Below, one piece after another: positions 1-8,842 of a DNA stretch of 64,000 nt. Where the stretch lies: the NCBI GenBank assembly GCA_016720855.1, contig JADKJU010000002.1:124001-188000 (forward strand). Reading direction: 5' to 3'. The DNA is from Betaproteobacteria bacterium. Its GTDB lineage: Bacteria > Pseudomonadota > Gammaproteobacteria > Burkholderiales > Usitatibacteraceae. The notes beneath the pieces were generated by a model that did not search any database, was not told where the DNA came from, and saw only the letters and a list, made by a program, of their open reading frames with translations. Position 1 is the first letter of the stretch. Every line of letters starts with the position of its first letter. The position numbers and the translations under genes were made by a program.

Positions 1-102
1 CCCGGAAGAACGGGGCTTGCGCCGCCGTCCTGGATCCAGCCGGTCGTGGTCTTCACGGAAAATGTCCCCTGATCGCGCGATTCTACGGGCTCCCGGCGTA
101 AA

Positions 103-852
103 ATGGCCCGAAACAACCGCGCCCGCAGGGACATCCCATTGGAAGCTCATATTCTCGTCGTCGACGACGACCCCGCCATTCGCGAGCTCGTGCGTGACTT
201 CCTGCGCCAGCACGACCTGGAGGTTTCCACCGCCGGGAGCGGCGCGGAGATGGACAAGGTGCTCGGGGGAGGCATGGTGGATCTCGTGATCCTCGACCTC
301 AAGCTTCCCGACGAGGACGGTCTCGCCATCGCGCGGCGCCTTCGCGAGAAGCTCGACATCCCGATCATCATCCTCACCGGCAGCCGCAAGGAGGAGCTCG
401 ACCGCGTGATGGGGCTGGAGCTCGGTGCGGACGATTACGTCACCAAGCCCTTCAGCCAGCTCGAGCTCCTGGCCCGGATCAAGGCCGTCCTGCGCCGCAC
501 GGAGGGCCAGCGGGCCGCCCGTCGCGTGGAAACCGTGCGTGCCTATCGTTTCGCCGGCTGGGAGCTGAACACGGGGCTGCGGCGCCTGAAGTCGCCCGAC
601 GAGCGCCAGGTCGAGCTCACCAACAGCGAGTACGCGCTTCTCGTCGCCTTCCTTCGCGCGCCGCAGCGCGTGCTTTCACGCGACCAGCTCCTCGAATCCA
701 GCCGCCTGCACGACGACATCTACGACCGTTCGATCGACGTGCAGATCCTGCGCCTTCGCCGGAAGATCGAGGAAAAGGCGAACGAACCGAAGCTCATCCG
801 CACGGAGCGAGGAGCGGGTTACTTCCTCGACACCTCCGTGGAGACCGTGTGA
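103..852 (+). CDS. OmpR-family response regulator
   Basis: Two-component DNA-binding response regulator. The N-terminal receiver domain has the acidic pair D21-D22, the phospho-acceptor D65 (in VILDLKLPDEDG), T92 and K115 (VTKPF). The C-terminal half (about 150-245) is an OmpR/PhoB winged helix with the usual LTNSEYALL and DRSIDVQILRLRRKIE segments. The ATG at 103 is open, but a TTG at 139 sits about 7 bases after a GGGA and would start the protein at LEAHILVVDDD, the more usual length, so the start is uncertain. Only 31 bases separate it from hyfB, which suggests co-transcription with the Ehr-type complex. No histidine kinase is visible in the window; it may lie upstream of position 1. The signal sensed is unknown. 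Confidence 0.9.
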   Translation: MARNNRARRDIPLEAHILVVDDDPAIRELVRDFLRQHDLEVSTAGSGAEMDKVLGGGMVDLVILDLKLPDEDGLAIARRLREKLDIPIIILTGSRKEELDRVMGLELGADDYVTKPFSQLELLARIKAVLRRTEGQRAARRVETVRAYRFAGWELNTGLRRLKSPDERQVELTNSEYALLVAFLRAPQRVLSRDQLLESSRLHDDIYDRSIDVQILRLRRKIEEKANEPKLIRTERGAGYFLDTSVETV

Positions 853-883
853 GCGTCTCAGCGCCGCGCCCGTAGCGATCGCC

Positions 884-2902
884 ATGGGGACGTTACCGAA
901 CCTCCTCGCGATCGACGGCGTCATGATCATCGTCGCCGTCTGGTTCGCGATCGGATTCATCGGCCTGGCGGCGCTGCACAACTTCCGGTTGATCGGGCGA
1001 ATCCTGTTTCCCGCCTCCGCCGCATCGAGCCTCGCCCTCGCCGGCTTCGCCCTCATCGCCCTGCCGGGCGCGCCGCAGACCGCGGTGCTCGCGATCGGGC
1101 TGCCCGATCTGCCCTTCCACCTGCGCCTGGACGCGCTCTCGTCTTTCTTCCTGGCGCTCCTGGGCCTCGCGAGCGCCGGCATCTCGGTCTTCGCCGGGGG
1201 CTATTTCCGCCAGGGCGAAGGCACGCCGCCCGGGCTCCTGTGCCTGCACTACCACGTCTTCCTCGCAAGCATGACGATGGTGCTGCTCGCCGACGACGCC
1301 TACGCCTTCATGGTGACCTGGGAGATGATGGCGCTTTCCTCCTTCTTTCTCGTCACCACCAACCACCGCATCGCCGAGATCCGCCGCGCGGGCTTCCTGT
1401 ACCTGCTCGTCGCGCACATCGGCGCCATCGCGATCCTGCTGTGCTTCGGCGTACTGCAGGCCAACACCGGCGACTACACGTTCGCCAACATGAGGGCGCA
1501 GCACCTGTCGCCGTTCTGGGCCTCGTGCGCGTTCCTCCTGGCGCTCTTCGGCTTCGGCGCCAAGGCGGGGATCCTGCCGCTGCACGTCTGGCTTCCCGAG
1601 GCGCACCCGGCTGCCCCTTCGCCGGTGTCCGCCCTCATGAGCGGCGTGATGCTCAAGACCGCCATCTACGGAATGGTGCGCGTGAATTTCGACCTCATCG
1701 GCTCGCCGATCTGGTGGTGGGGCGTCGTCGCGCTCAGCGTGGGGCTCGCCACCGCGCTCTTCGGCGTCGTGTTCGCCGCCGCCCAGGTGGACATGAAGCG
1801 CCTCCTCGCGTACTCCTCCATCGAGAATATCGGCCTCATCGTCGTGGCGCTCGGGCTCGCGATGATTTTCACCGCCTACCGCATGCACTCGCTCGCGGCG
1901 CTGGCCCTCGTGGCCTGCCTCTACCACTGCGTGAACCACGCCCTCTTCAAGAGCCTGCTCTTCCTGGGCACCGGCTCGGTGCTGCACGCCACCCAGGAGC
2001 GCAACCTCGGCAAGCTCGGCGGCCTCATGCGCTTCATGCCCTGGGTCGCGTGGACCATGCTCGTGGGCGTGATCGCGAGCGCGGGGCTGCCGCCGTCGAA
2101 CGGCTTCGTCTCCGAGTGGCTGCTGCTGCAGGGCTTCCTCTTCACGGCCGAACTCCCGAACCCGTACCTGCGCATGCTGGTGCCGGTCTTCGCGGCCGGC
2201 GTCGTGCTGGTGGCGGCCCTGGCCGGCTACGTGATGGTGAAGTTCTTCGGCGTGATCTTCCTGGGCCGGCCGCGCGAGGAGAAGCTCGCCAACGCCCACG
2301 ACGCCGGCGGACTCGAGCGCCTGGGCCTGCTCTGGCTCACCGCGGGCTGCATACTCCTGGGCCTCTTCCCGGTGGCGGTGATCGAGGTGATCGACCCGGT
2401 CACCTACGCCCTCGTGGGCCGCGGCCTCGCGCAGAGCGGGCGCATCGGCGACTGGCTGCTCCTGGCGCCGGTCTCCGCCGAGCGGGCTTCCTACAGCCCG
2501 ATCCTGTTCCTGCTCGTCACGGCCGCGGTCGTGATCCTCGCCTATTTCCTCGTGCGCCGCTTCTACCACGGCAACGTGCGCCGGGCGGCTGCCTGGGACT
2601 GCGGCTTTCCCCTGCAGACGGCACGCATGCAGGACACGGCCGAGGGCTTCGGACAGCCCATCCGGCAGATCTTCGAACCGTTCTATCGAATGCACCGGGA
2701 ACTGCCCACGCCCTTCGAAAGCGCGCCGCGCTACAAGGTGACGGTCGAGGACCCGATGTGGGGATGGATCTACCTGCGGATCGCCGCCACGACCGAGGCC
2801 GTCTCGCGATGGGTGGGGATGCTGCAACGCGGCCGCATCTCGATCTATCTGCTCTACAGCTTCGTCACCCTCGTGGCCCTCCTCTTCTTCACCCAGCTAT
2901 GA
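884..2902 (+). CDS. hyfB: HyfB-like antiporter-type membrane subunit
   Basis: Large polytopic subunit of an energy-converting hydrogenase-related complex, homologous to the NuoL/MrpA antiporter-like subunits. The proton-channel signatures are present: TWEMMALSSFFLV with the helix-5 glutamate, GAKAGILPLHVWLPEAHP with its lysine, KRLLAYSSIENIG, and NHALFKSLLFLG with the helix-12 lysine. At 672 residues it matches the HyfB/HycC size and lacks the long NuoL lateral helix. Its stop overlaps the hyfC start (ATGA). It is inferred to pump cations or protons across the inner membrane together with HyfF. Function in the conventional hydrogenase-4 sense is doubtful because the catalytic subunit lacks the nickel ligands. 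Confidence 0.9.
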   Translation: MGTLPNLLAIDGVMIIVAVWFAIGFIGLAALHNFRLIGRILFPASAASSLALAGFALIALPGAPQTAVLAIGLPDLPFHLRLDALSSFFLALLGLASAGISVFAGGYFRQGEGTPPGLLCLHYHVFLASMTMVLLADDAYAFMVTWEMMALSSFFLVTTNHRIAEIRRAGFLYLLVAHIGAIAILLCFGVLQANTGDYTFANMRAQHLSPFWASCAFLLALFGFGAKAGILPLHVWLPEAHPAAPSPVSALMSGVMLKTAIYGMVRVNFDLIGSPIWWWGVVALSVGLATALFGVVFAAAQVDMKRLLAYSSIENIGLIVVALGLAMIFTAYRMHSLAALALVACLYHCVNHALFKSLLFLGTGSVLHATQERNLGKLGGLMRFMPWVAWTMLVGVIASAGLPPSNGFVSEWLLLQGFLFTAELPNPYLRMLVPVFAAGVVLVAALAGYVMVKFFGVIFLGRPREEKLANAHDAGGLERLGLLWLTAGCILLGLFPVAVIEVIDPVTYALVGRGLAQSGRIGDWLLLAPVSAERASYSPILFLLVTAAVVILAYFLVRRFYHGNVRRAAAWDCGFPLQTARMQDTAEGFGQPIRQIFEPFYRMHRELPTPFESAPRYKVTVEDPMWGWIYLRIAATTEAVSRWVGMLQRGRISIYLLYSFVTLVALLFFTQL

Positions 2903-3846
2903 ACTTCGAAGGCATCTTCGCCCAGCTCCTCGCGATGGCCGTCGCCCTTGCGGGTGCGCCGCTGCTCTCGGGGTGGGTGAACCAGTGCCGCGCGTGGCTG
3001 CAGAACCGCCGCGCCCCCCCACTCACGATGCCCTTCCGCACGCTGCACAAGCTCTTCTGGAAGGAGTCGGTCGTCGCCCACGACGCCTCGCCCATCTTCC
3101 GGCTGGCGCCCTACATCGTGTTCGGGTGCATGGCGCTCGCCTCGATGATCATTCCGACGCTGTCCACCAACCTGCCGCTGGCCCCGGCCGCCGATGCCAT
3201 CGCGCTGGTGGGCCTCTTCGGCATCGCGCGGCTCTTCATCTCGCTCGCCGCCATGGACATCGGCACCTCCTTCGGGACCATGGGCGCGCGGCGCGAGATG
3301 CTGGTGGGCTTCCTCGCCGAGCCCGCCTTCCTGATGGTGCTGTTCACCGCATCCCTCATCTCCAGCTCCACATCCCTCGCGAACACCGTCTCGACGCTCG
3401 CCCACCGCGAATTCGCGATCCTTCCGAGCCTCGCCTTCGCCGGACTCGCCTTCACGATGGTCTCGCTCGCCGAGAACGCGCGCGTGCCGATCGACAACCC
3501 GGCCACCCACCTCGAGCTCACGATGATCCACGAGGCGCTCATCCTCGAGTACTCGGGGCGCCACCTCGCGCTCATCGAGTGGGCGGCGTCGCTCAAGCTC
3601 TTCGCCTACTCCTGCGCCGGGCTCGCGATCTTCTTCCCGTGGGGCATCGCCGAGGCGAGCGACCACGTGGCGCTGCTCTGGGCGCTGCCGGCGCTCGCCG
3701 CGAAGCTCGTGGTCGGCGGTTTCACGCTCGCCCTCATCGAGACGATCCTCGCGAAGATGCGAATCTTCCGCGTGCCCGAGTTCCTCGCCACCGCCTTCCT
3801 GCTGGGCGTGCTGGCGATCCTCGTCCACCTCCTCCTGGGAGCCTGA
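2899..3846 (+). CDS. hyfC: HyfC-like subunit (NuoH family)
   Basis: Membrane subunit of the NuoH/HycD/HyfC family, 315 residues, which anchors the peripheral arm to the membrane domain. The signature ENARVPIDNPATHLELTMIH is present, with the conserved glutamates that face the peripheral arm, followed by EALILEYSGRHLAL. The ATG overlaps the hyfB stop by four bases, so translation is probably coupled. The reading frame stays open far upstream, but that part is a shadow of hyfB. In complex I the NuoH subunit forms the quinone entry and the link between electron transfer and proton pumping; the same coupling role is inferred here. Confidence 0.92.
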   Translation: MNFEGIFAQLLAMAVALAGAPLLSGWVNQCRAWLQNRRAPPLTMPFRTLHKLFWKESVVAHDASPIFRLAPYIVFGCMALASMIIPTLSTNLPLAPAADAIALVGLFGIARLFISLAAMDIGTSFGTMGARREMLVGFLAEPAFLMVLFTASLISSSTSLANTVSTLAHREFAILPSLAFAGLAFTMVSLAENARVPIDNPATHLELTMIHEALILEYSGRHLALIEWAASLKLFAYSCAGLAIFFPWGIAEASDHVALLWALPALAAKLVVGGFTLALIETILAKMRIFRVPEFLATAFLLGVLAILVHLLLGA

Positions 3847-3858
3847 GACCCAAGCGCC

Positions 3859-4518
3859 ATGTCGCCCCTCACCGGCCAGATCATCAACCTCTTCGCCTCC
3901 GTGCTCCTGCTCATCGCCTTCGCGATGCTGGCGCAGCGGCGCATCGTGACCCTGATCAACCTCTTCGCGCTGCAGGGGCTCGCGCTGGTGGGCTCGACCC
4001 TCACCGTCGCCTGGGCCACGGGCCAGCACCACCTGTACTGGTCGGCCGGGATCACCTTCGTGCTCAAGGTCGTCGTCCTGCCGTTCATCCTGCACCGCCT
4101 CATCCGCAGCCTGAACGTGAAGTGGGACATCGAGACCCTCATCAACATCCCGACGATGATGCTGGTGGGGATCCTGCTGGTGGTGTTCGCCTTCAACCTG
4201 GCGTTGCCCATCTCGCAGTTCTCGCAGTCGATCGCGCGCGCCACCCTGGGCATCGCGCTCGCGTGCGTGCTGATGTCGTTCCTCATGATGATCACGCGCT
4301 CCAAGGCGGTTCCGCAGGTGATCGGCTTCCTGTCGATGGAGAACGGCCTGTTCTTCGCGGCGACCAGCGCCACCTACGGCATGCCGATGGTGGTGGAGCT
4401 CGGCATCGCGCTGGACGTGCTCGTGGGCATGGTCATCCTGGGCGTGTTCATGTTCCAGATCCGCGAGCAGTTCGATTCCCTCGACATCCATCACCTCGAG
4501 AAGCTCAAGGAGGATTGA
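3859..4518 (+). CDS. hyfE: HyfE-like subunit
   Basis: A 219-residue membrane protein with about six or seven hydrophobic segments, the size and position of hydrogenase-4 component E. HyfE combines a NuoK-like part with extra helices; NuoK-type acidic and glycine-rich helices can be seen in the second half (FLSMENGLFFAATSATYGMPM). It follows hyfC by 12 bases, and its stop shares one base with the hyfF start (TGATG). The product is inferred to sit in the membrane arm between HyfC and the antiporter-like subunits. Assignment rests on gene order and hydropathy as well as sequence resemblance. Confidence 0.85.
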   Translation: MSPLTGQIINLFASVLLLIAFAMLAQRRIVTLINLFALQGLALVGSTLTVAWATGQHHLYWSAGITFVLKVVVLPFILHRLIRSLNVKWDIETLINIPTMMLVGILLVVFAFNLALPISQFSQSIARATLGIALACVLMSFLMMITRSKAVPQVIGFLSMENGLFFAATSATYGMPMVVELGIALDVLVGMVILGVFMFQIREQFDSLDIHHLEKLKED

Positions 4519-5969
4519 TGGAAGCGTTCTTCGTCCTCCTCGCCATTCCGCTCGCCGGCGGACCGTTCCTGTGGCTGCTCGGCGATCGCGACTTCGCGCC
4601 CGAGGTGAACTCCGCTTTCAGCTTCGCGACCTTCGCGGCCTCCGCGTGGCTTACGGCCGTGGTGATTTCTGGCGGGTCGATCACCGCGTGGGGCGAGCAG
4701 TTCTTCGTCGATGCGGTGAACGTCTTTCTCGTGACCCTCACCGCCTTCGTGGGGTTCACCACGTCGCTCTTCTCGCGGCCCTACATGCGCGTCGAGCGCG
4801 AGAAGGGCAAGATGACGGGACCGCGCCTTCGCCTGTACCACAGCATGTACCAGGCGTTCATGTTCACGATGCTGCTCGCGCTCACCACCAACAACATGGG
4901 GATCCTGTGGGTGGCGATGGAGGCGGCGACGCTCGCCACGGTGCTGCTCGTCTCGGTGTACCGCACGGCGGCGAGCCTGGAGGCGGCGTGGAAGTACTTC
5001 ATCCTGTGCGGGGTGGGCATCGCGCAGGCGCTCTTCGGCACGATCCTGCTCTACTTCGCGGCCGAGCGCGTGCTGGGCGCGGAGGGCAACGCGCTCCTGT
5101 GGACGCACCTCAACCTGGTCAAGGCGGACCTCGAGCCGGCCATCATGTCGCTCGCCTTCGTGTTCCTGCTGGTGGGCTACGGCACCAAGATCGGCCTGGT
5201 TCCCCTGCACAACTGGCTCCCGGATGCGCATGCCGAGGGCCCCACGCCGATCTCGGCCGTGCTTTCGGGCCTGCTCCTGAACGTCGCCCTCTACAGCGTG
5301 ATCCGCTGCAAGGTGCTGGCGGACGGCGCGCTGGAGTCGCGCTTCGCCGGCAACCTGATGATGGGCTTCGGCCTCGTGTCGGTGGTGGTCGCCGCCTTCT
5401 TCCTGTCGCGCCAGCGCGACGTGAAGCGCATGTTCGCCTATTCCTCCATCGAGCACATGGGCCTGGTCACCTTCGCCTTCGGCATGGGCGGGCCCATCGC
5501 CAACTTCGCGGGCCTGCTGCACATGACGGTGCACTCGCTCGTGAAGAGCGCCATCTTCTTCGCCGTCGGCCACGCCGCGCAGAAGGCCGGCACGCAGGTG
5601 ATGGAGGACATCCGCGGCCTCATGAAGGTGAGCCCGACCGTGGGCTGGGGACTCATGATCGGGACGCTGGCCATCCTGGGCATGCCGCCCTTCGGCGTGT
5701 TCGCGAGCGAGTTCCTCATCCTCACCACCGCGATGCGCGAGCACCCGTGGGCGACTCCCTTCCTGCTTCTCGCGCTCGGGGTCGCGTTTGCGGCCGTCTT
5801 CAGCCGCGTGCAGCCGATGGTGTTCGGCGACACCCACATCAAGGCGCTCGCGCACCCGCCGGCGCTCGTGCCGGTGTTCGTCCACCTGGGGCTGGGGCTC
5901 CTGCTCGGCCTCTACATTCCCCCCTACCTCGCCGCCTGGTACGCCGAGGCGGCGAAGCTCCTGGGCTGA
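4518..5969 (+). CDS. hyfF: HyfF-like antiporter-type membrane subunit
   Basis: Second NuoN/NuoL-type antiporter subunit of the cluster, 483 residues. It carries MEAATLATVLLVSVYR with the channel glutamate, GTKIGLVPLHNWLPDAHAEG, KRMFAYSSIEHMG and HSLVKSAIFFAVGHA. The ATG overlaps the hyfE stop (TGATG). With HyfB this gives the complex two ion-translocating modules, one fewer than Escherichia coli hydrogenase 4, since no HyfD homologue lies in the cluster. The frame is open upstream through hyfE and hyfC, but that stretch has no membrane-protein character and is a shadow. Confidence 0.9.
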   Translation: MEAFFVLLAIPLAGGPFLWLLGDRDFAPEVNSAFSFATFAASAWLTAVVISGGSITAWGEQFFVDAVNVFLVTLTAFVGFTTSLFSRPYMRVEREKGKMTGPRLRLYHSMYQAFMFTMLLALTTNNMGILWVAMEAATLATVLLVSVYRTAASLEAAWKYFILCGVGIAQALFGTILLYFAAERVLGAEGNALLWTHLNLVKADLEPAIMSLAFVFLLVGYGTKIGLVPLHNWLPDAHAEGPTPISAVLSGLLLNVALYSVIRCKVLADGALESRFAGNLMMGFGLVSVVVAAFFLSRQRDVKRMFAYSSIEHMGLVTFAFGMGGPIANFAGLLHMTVHSLVKSAIFFAVGHAAQKAGTQVMEDIRGLMKVSPTVGWGLMIGTLAILGMPPFGVFASEFLILTTAMREHPWATPFLLLALGVAFAAVFSRVQPMVFGDTHIKALAHPPALVPVFVHLGLGLLLGLYIPPYLAAWYAEAAKLLG

Positions 5970-5973
5970 CATC

Positions 5974-7530
5974 GTGCGCATTCCGGGCCTGAACCTGAAG
6001 TGGAAGTCGCTCCCGGGCGACGCCCCGGCGTCGATGGCGAGCGTGGGCGAATGGCAGTGGACGGAGGCGGCGCGCCTCGCGCGCGAAGGGGGCGGGCGGC
6101 TCGTGGCGCTGTGGGGCGCCGACCACCGCGACCTGGCCGACGACGCGGACGAGTACTCCGTCTATGCCGCCTATGCCGTGCGCGACGGGCTCGTCGTCGT
6201 GGAGCTGCTCGTGCAGGATTCCGCGCCGTCCTATCCGGACCTGTCGGGCCTCTTCCCCGCCGCCGTCCGCATGCAGCGCGCGCTCCACGACCTCCTGGGC
6301 ATCGGCGCCTCGGGCGCCGCCGACACGCGCCCGTGGCTGCGCCACGGCGCATGGCCCGAGGGGGTGTTCCCGCTGCGCCGCGATTTCGACGCCGCGGCGC
6401 TTCCGGCCAATGCGCTCGCAGACTACGCGTTCGTGCGTGTCGAGGGCGACGGCGTGCACGAGATCCCCGTCGGGCCGATCCACGCCGGCATCATCGAGCC
6501 GGGCCATTTCCGCTTCTCCATCGTCGGCGAGAAGGTGCTGCGCCTCGAGGAGCGCCTGGGCTACACGCACAAGGGCATCGACAAGCGATTCGAATCCTTC
6601 ACGGTGGCGGAAGGGTACCGCCTCGCCGGACGCGTATCCGGCGACTCCACCGTGGCGTTCGCCTGGGCCTACGCGCAGGCCGCCGAATCTCTGCTGGGCG
6701 TCGTGCCGCCGCCGCGCGCGCGCTGGATCCGCGCGCTCGCGCTCGAGCGCGAGCGGGTCGCCAACCACCTCGGCGACCTGGGCGCGCTCGGCAACGACGC
6801 CGCACTGGGCTTCGCGCTCGCGCAGTTCATGCGGCTGAAGGAGGACTGGCTGCGGGCGAGCGGCGAGGTGTTCGGCCACCGCCTGCTCATGGACCTCGTG
6901 GTTCCCGGAGGCGTGGCGGCGGGCTTCGACGCGGTGCAGGCCGAGCGCCTGGTGAACCAGTCGCACGCCATCGAGGCCGAGGTGCGCGAGCTGCGCGCGA
7001 TCTTCGACGAGCACGCGGGGTTGCAGGACCGCTTTCTCACCACCGGGCGCGTTACGCCGGATCTTGCCAGGAAGCTGGGCCTCACCGGCCTCGCGGGGCG
7101 GGCGAGCGGGCAGGCGAGCGACCTGCGTGCGGACTTTCCGGCCGTGCCCTACGGCGAGCTTTCCGTGAAGAAGGCCGGCCAATCGGCCGGTGACGTCGCC
7201 GCCCGGGTGCACGTTCGCTTCGACGAGCTCCTCGAGTCCCTGCGGCTGGTGCGCGCCATCGCGATCGGCGCTCCCGACGGCGAGCTTCTCGTGGAGCTTC
7301 CGCAGCCGCGTCCGCAGGCGTTCGGCGTGGGCTGGGTGGAGGGATGGCGAGGCGAGGCGTTCGTCGCGCTGGAGGCGGGCGGGGACGGCATGATCCGCCG
7401 CGGGCACGCGCACGATCCTTCGTGGCAGAACTGGCCGCTGATCGGGCACGCGGTGATGGGTAACATCGTTCCCGACTTCCCGCTCATCAACAAGAGCTTC
7501 AACCTTGCCTATTCGGGGCAGGACTGCTGA
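5974..7530 (+). CDS. hyfG: HyfG-like large subunit without Ni-Fe ligands (NuoC-NuoD fusion)
   Basis: A 518-residue fusion of a NuoC-like N-terminal domain (about 30-150) and a NuoD/large-subunit domain (about 155-518). The GTG at 5974, four bases after hyfF, is the natural start; an ATG at 6034 is the alternative. In true group 4 hydrogenases the large subunit has two CxxC pairs that bind nickel and iron. Here the first is replaced by RVSGDSTVAFAWAYAQ and the second by NKSFNLAYSGQDC. The only cysteine in the whole protein is its last residue. The subunit therefore cannot hold a Ni-Fe site, and the complex belongs to the Ehr type. The natural electron donor or acceptor is unknown. Confidence 0.9.
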   Translation: MRIPGLNLKWKSLPGDAPASMASVGEWQWTEAARLAREGGGRLVALWGADHRDLADDADEYSVYAAYAVRDGLVVVELLVQDSAPSYPDLSGLFPAAVRMQRALHDLLGIGASGAADTRPWLRHGAWPEGVFPLRRDFDAAALPANALADYAFVRVEGDGVHEIPVGPIHAGIIEPGHFRFSIVGEKVLRLEERLGYTHKGIDKRFESFTVAEGYRLAGRVSGDSTVAFAWAYAQAAESLLGVVPPPRARWIRALALERERVANHLGDLGALGNDAALGFALAQFMRLKEDWLRASGEVFGHRLLMDLVVPGGVAAGFDAVQAERLVNQSHAIEAEVRELRAIFDEHAGLQDRFLTTGRVTPDLARKLGLTGLAGRASGQASDLRADFPAVPYGELSVKKAGQSAGDVAARVHVRFDELLESLRLVRAIAIGAPDGELLVELPQPRPQAFGVGWVEGWRGEAFVALEAGGDGMIRRGHAHDPSWQNWPLIGHAVMGNIVPDFPLINKSFNLAYSGQDC

Positions 7531-8048
7531 TGATCCGCATCCTTCGGAAAATCGTGAAGACAGGCATCGTGAGCGAGGCCCCTCCGGAGGCCTCCGAGCT
7601 GCTTCGCGTGCGCGCGCCGCAGATCCAGGACGAGATCCTGCGCCTGTTCGGCCGGGCACTGGCCATCCGGCAGGTGGACGCGGGTTCCTGCAACGGCTGC
7701 GAGCTGGAGATCCACGCGCTCAACAACCCGTACTACAACATCGAAGGGCTGGGCATCCGCTTCGTTGCGAGCCCGAGGCATGCCGACCTGCTGCTGGTCA
7801 CGGGGCCGGTGTCGAAGAACATGGAACACGCGCTGAGGATCGCGTACGAGGCGACACCGAATCCGAAGCTCGTCGTCGCCGTGGGCGACTGCGGCTGCAC
7901 CGGCGGCATCTTCGGCGAGAGCTACGCGAGCTGCGGGAGGGTCTCCAACGTGATTCCCGTGGACGTCGCGGTGCCCGGCTGCCCGCCGCCGCCGATCGCG
8001 ATCCTGCAGGGAATTCTCACGGCCGTCGCGGCGCGCCTGCCCGCCTGA
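7530..8048 (+). CDS. hyfI: HyfI-like small subunit (NuoB family, one 4Fe-4S cluster)
   Basis: A 172-residue homologue of NuoB and of the hydrogenase-4 component I. Four cysteines suited to the proximal (N2-type) 4Fe-4S cluster are visible: C54 and C57 in GSCNGCE, C121 in GDCGCTGG, and C151 in VPGCPPPP. So the small subunit keeps its cluster although the partner HyfG has lost its metal site. The start overlaps the hyfG stop by one base. It closes the operon. With HyfG it makes the peripheral arm, which is presumably docked on HyfC. Confidence 0.92.
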   Translation: MIRILRKIVKTGIVSEAPPEASELLRVRAPQIQDEILRLFGRALAIRQVDAGSCNGCELEIHALNNPYYNIEGLGIRFVASPRHADLLLVTGPVSKNMEHALRIAYEATPNPKLVVAVGDCGCTGGIFGESYASCGRVSNVIPVDVAVPGCPPPPIAILQGILTAVAARLPA

Positions 8049-8082
8049 AGACGGTCGGGTTGCGATTCCGGCTCGTGCAGCC

Positions 8083-8703
8083 TCAAGGCGCTTCGCCGAT
8101 CCTCCTGTCCGCCTCGTCTATCGCGGCCATCAGCTCGCCGTAGTCGCGCGTCACCGGAAACTGCGGAAACTCGCCGGTGATGCTGGCGGGGGGGCAGTAG
8201 AAGATCCCGGCGTGCGCTGCCCCCAGCATCGCGGTGTCGTTGTAGGAGTCCCCGGCCGCGATCACCTTGAAGTTGAGCGCGCGCAATGCGTTTACCGCGG
8301 CGCGCTTCTGGTCCGGCATGCGCAGCCGGTATCCGCGAACGAATCCGGCGTCATCGACCTCGAGGCGATGGCAGAAGAGCGTCGGACGGCCAAGCTGCGC
8401 CATCAGGGGGCTGGCGAACTCGTAGAACGTGTCGGAGAGGATCACCACCTGGAAGCGGGAGCGCAGCTCGTCCAGGAACTCCCGCGCCCCGGGCATCGGA
8501 CCCATGCCGCCTATCACCGCCTGGATGTCCGGCAATCCCAGCTTGCGCTTGCCCAGCAGGTCCAGCCTGAAGCGCATCAGCTTGTCGTAGTCGGGCTCGT
8601 CGCGCGTGGTGCGAGACAGCTCCGGGATGCCGGTGCGTTTCGAGAATTCGATCCAGATTTCCGGGACGAGGACCCCTTCGAGGTCGAGGCAGACGATGCG
8701 CAA
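8083..8703 (-). CDS. thrH: ThrH-type phosphoserine phosphatase / homoserine phosphotransferase
   Basis: HAD-superfamily enzyme of 206 residues, the size of Pseudomonas ThrH, which dephosphorylates phosphoserine and can transfer the phosphate to homoserine. The DLEGV nucleophile motif comes right at the N terminus (RIVCLDLEGVLVPEIW), the second HAD motif is VILSDTFYEF, and the fourth is AAGDSYNDTAML. The frame is open to position 8931, but the extra part is arginine-rich and overlaps the divergent gene. A TTG at 8703 lies six bases after a GGAG and gives the expected length, so I chose it. It is convergent with hyfI and divergent from the beta-propeller gene. Possible role in serine/threonine metabolism. 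Confidence 0.88.
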   Translation of the reverse strand: MRIVCLDLEGVLVPEIWIEFSKRTGIPELSRTTRDEPDYDKLMRFRLDLLGKRKLGLPDIQAVIGGMGPMPGAREFLDELRSRFQVVILSDTFYEFASPLMAQLGRPTLFCHRLEVDDAGFVRGYRLRMPDQKRAAVNALRALNFKVIAAGDSYNDTAMLGAAHAGIFYCPPASITGEFPQFPVTRDYGELMAAIDEADRRIGEAP

Positions 8704-8842
8704 GGCTTTCTCCGTGGCGGCGCGACACCTTGTCGCGCGACGAAGGTCGAAGTTTACGCTGCGCGGCCTCCGGCGAGGCGCCACCGGTAGCGTTGCGTCC
8801 GAGTGGGGCATAGACTCGGACACTCCTCGCAGGGGGTCACCG

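Noticed and set aside
1..102. End of an upstream gene before the response regulator
   Set aside because: No frame shows recognisable protein sequence in this short stretch, so nothing could be supported.
893..2827. Long antisense open frame (644 codons) opposite hyfB
   Set aside because: It is rich in Arg, His, Glu and Gln, has no recognisable domain and mirrors a well-conserved membrane protein; it is a high-GC shadow. The same applies to the long frames opposite hyfE/F, ubiA/thiolase, recG, spoT, the EF-G paralogue, dxs and htpG.
5974..8048. Calling the complex a hydrogen-producing hydrogenase-4
   Set aside because: The large subunit lacks all four metal-binding cysteines.
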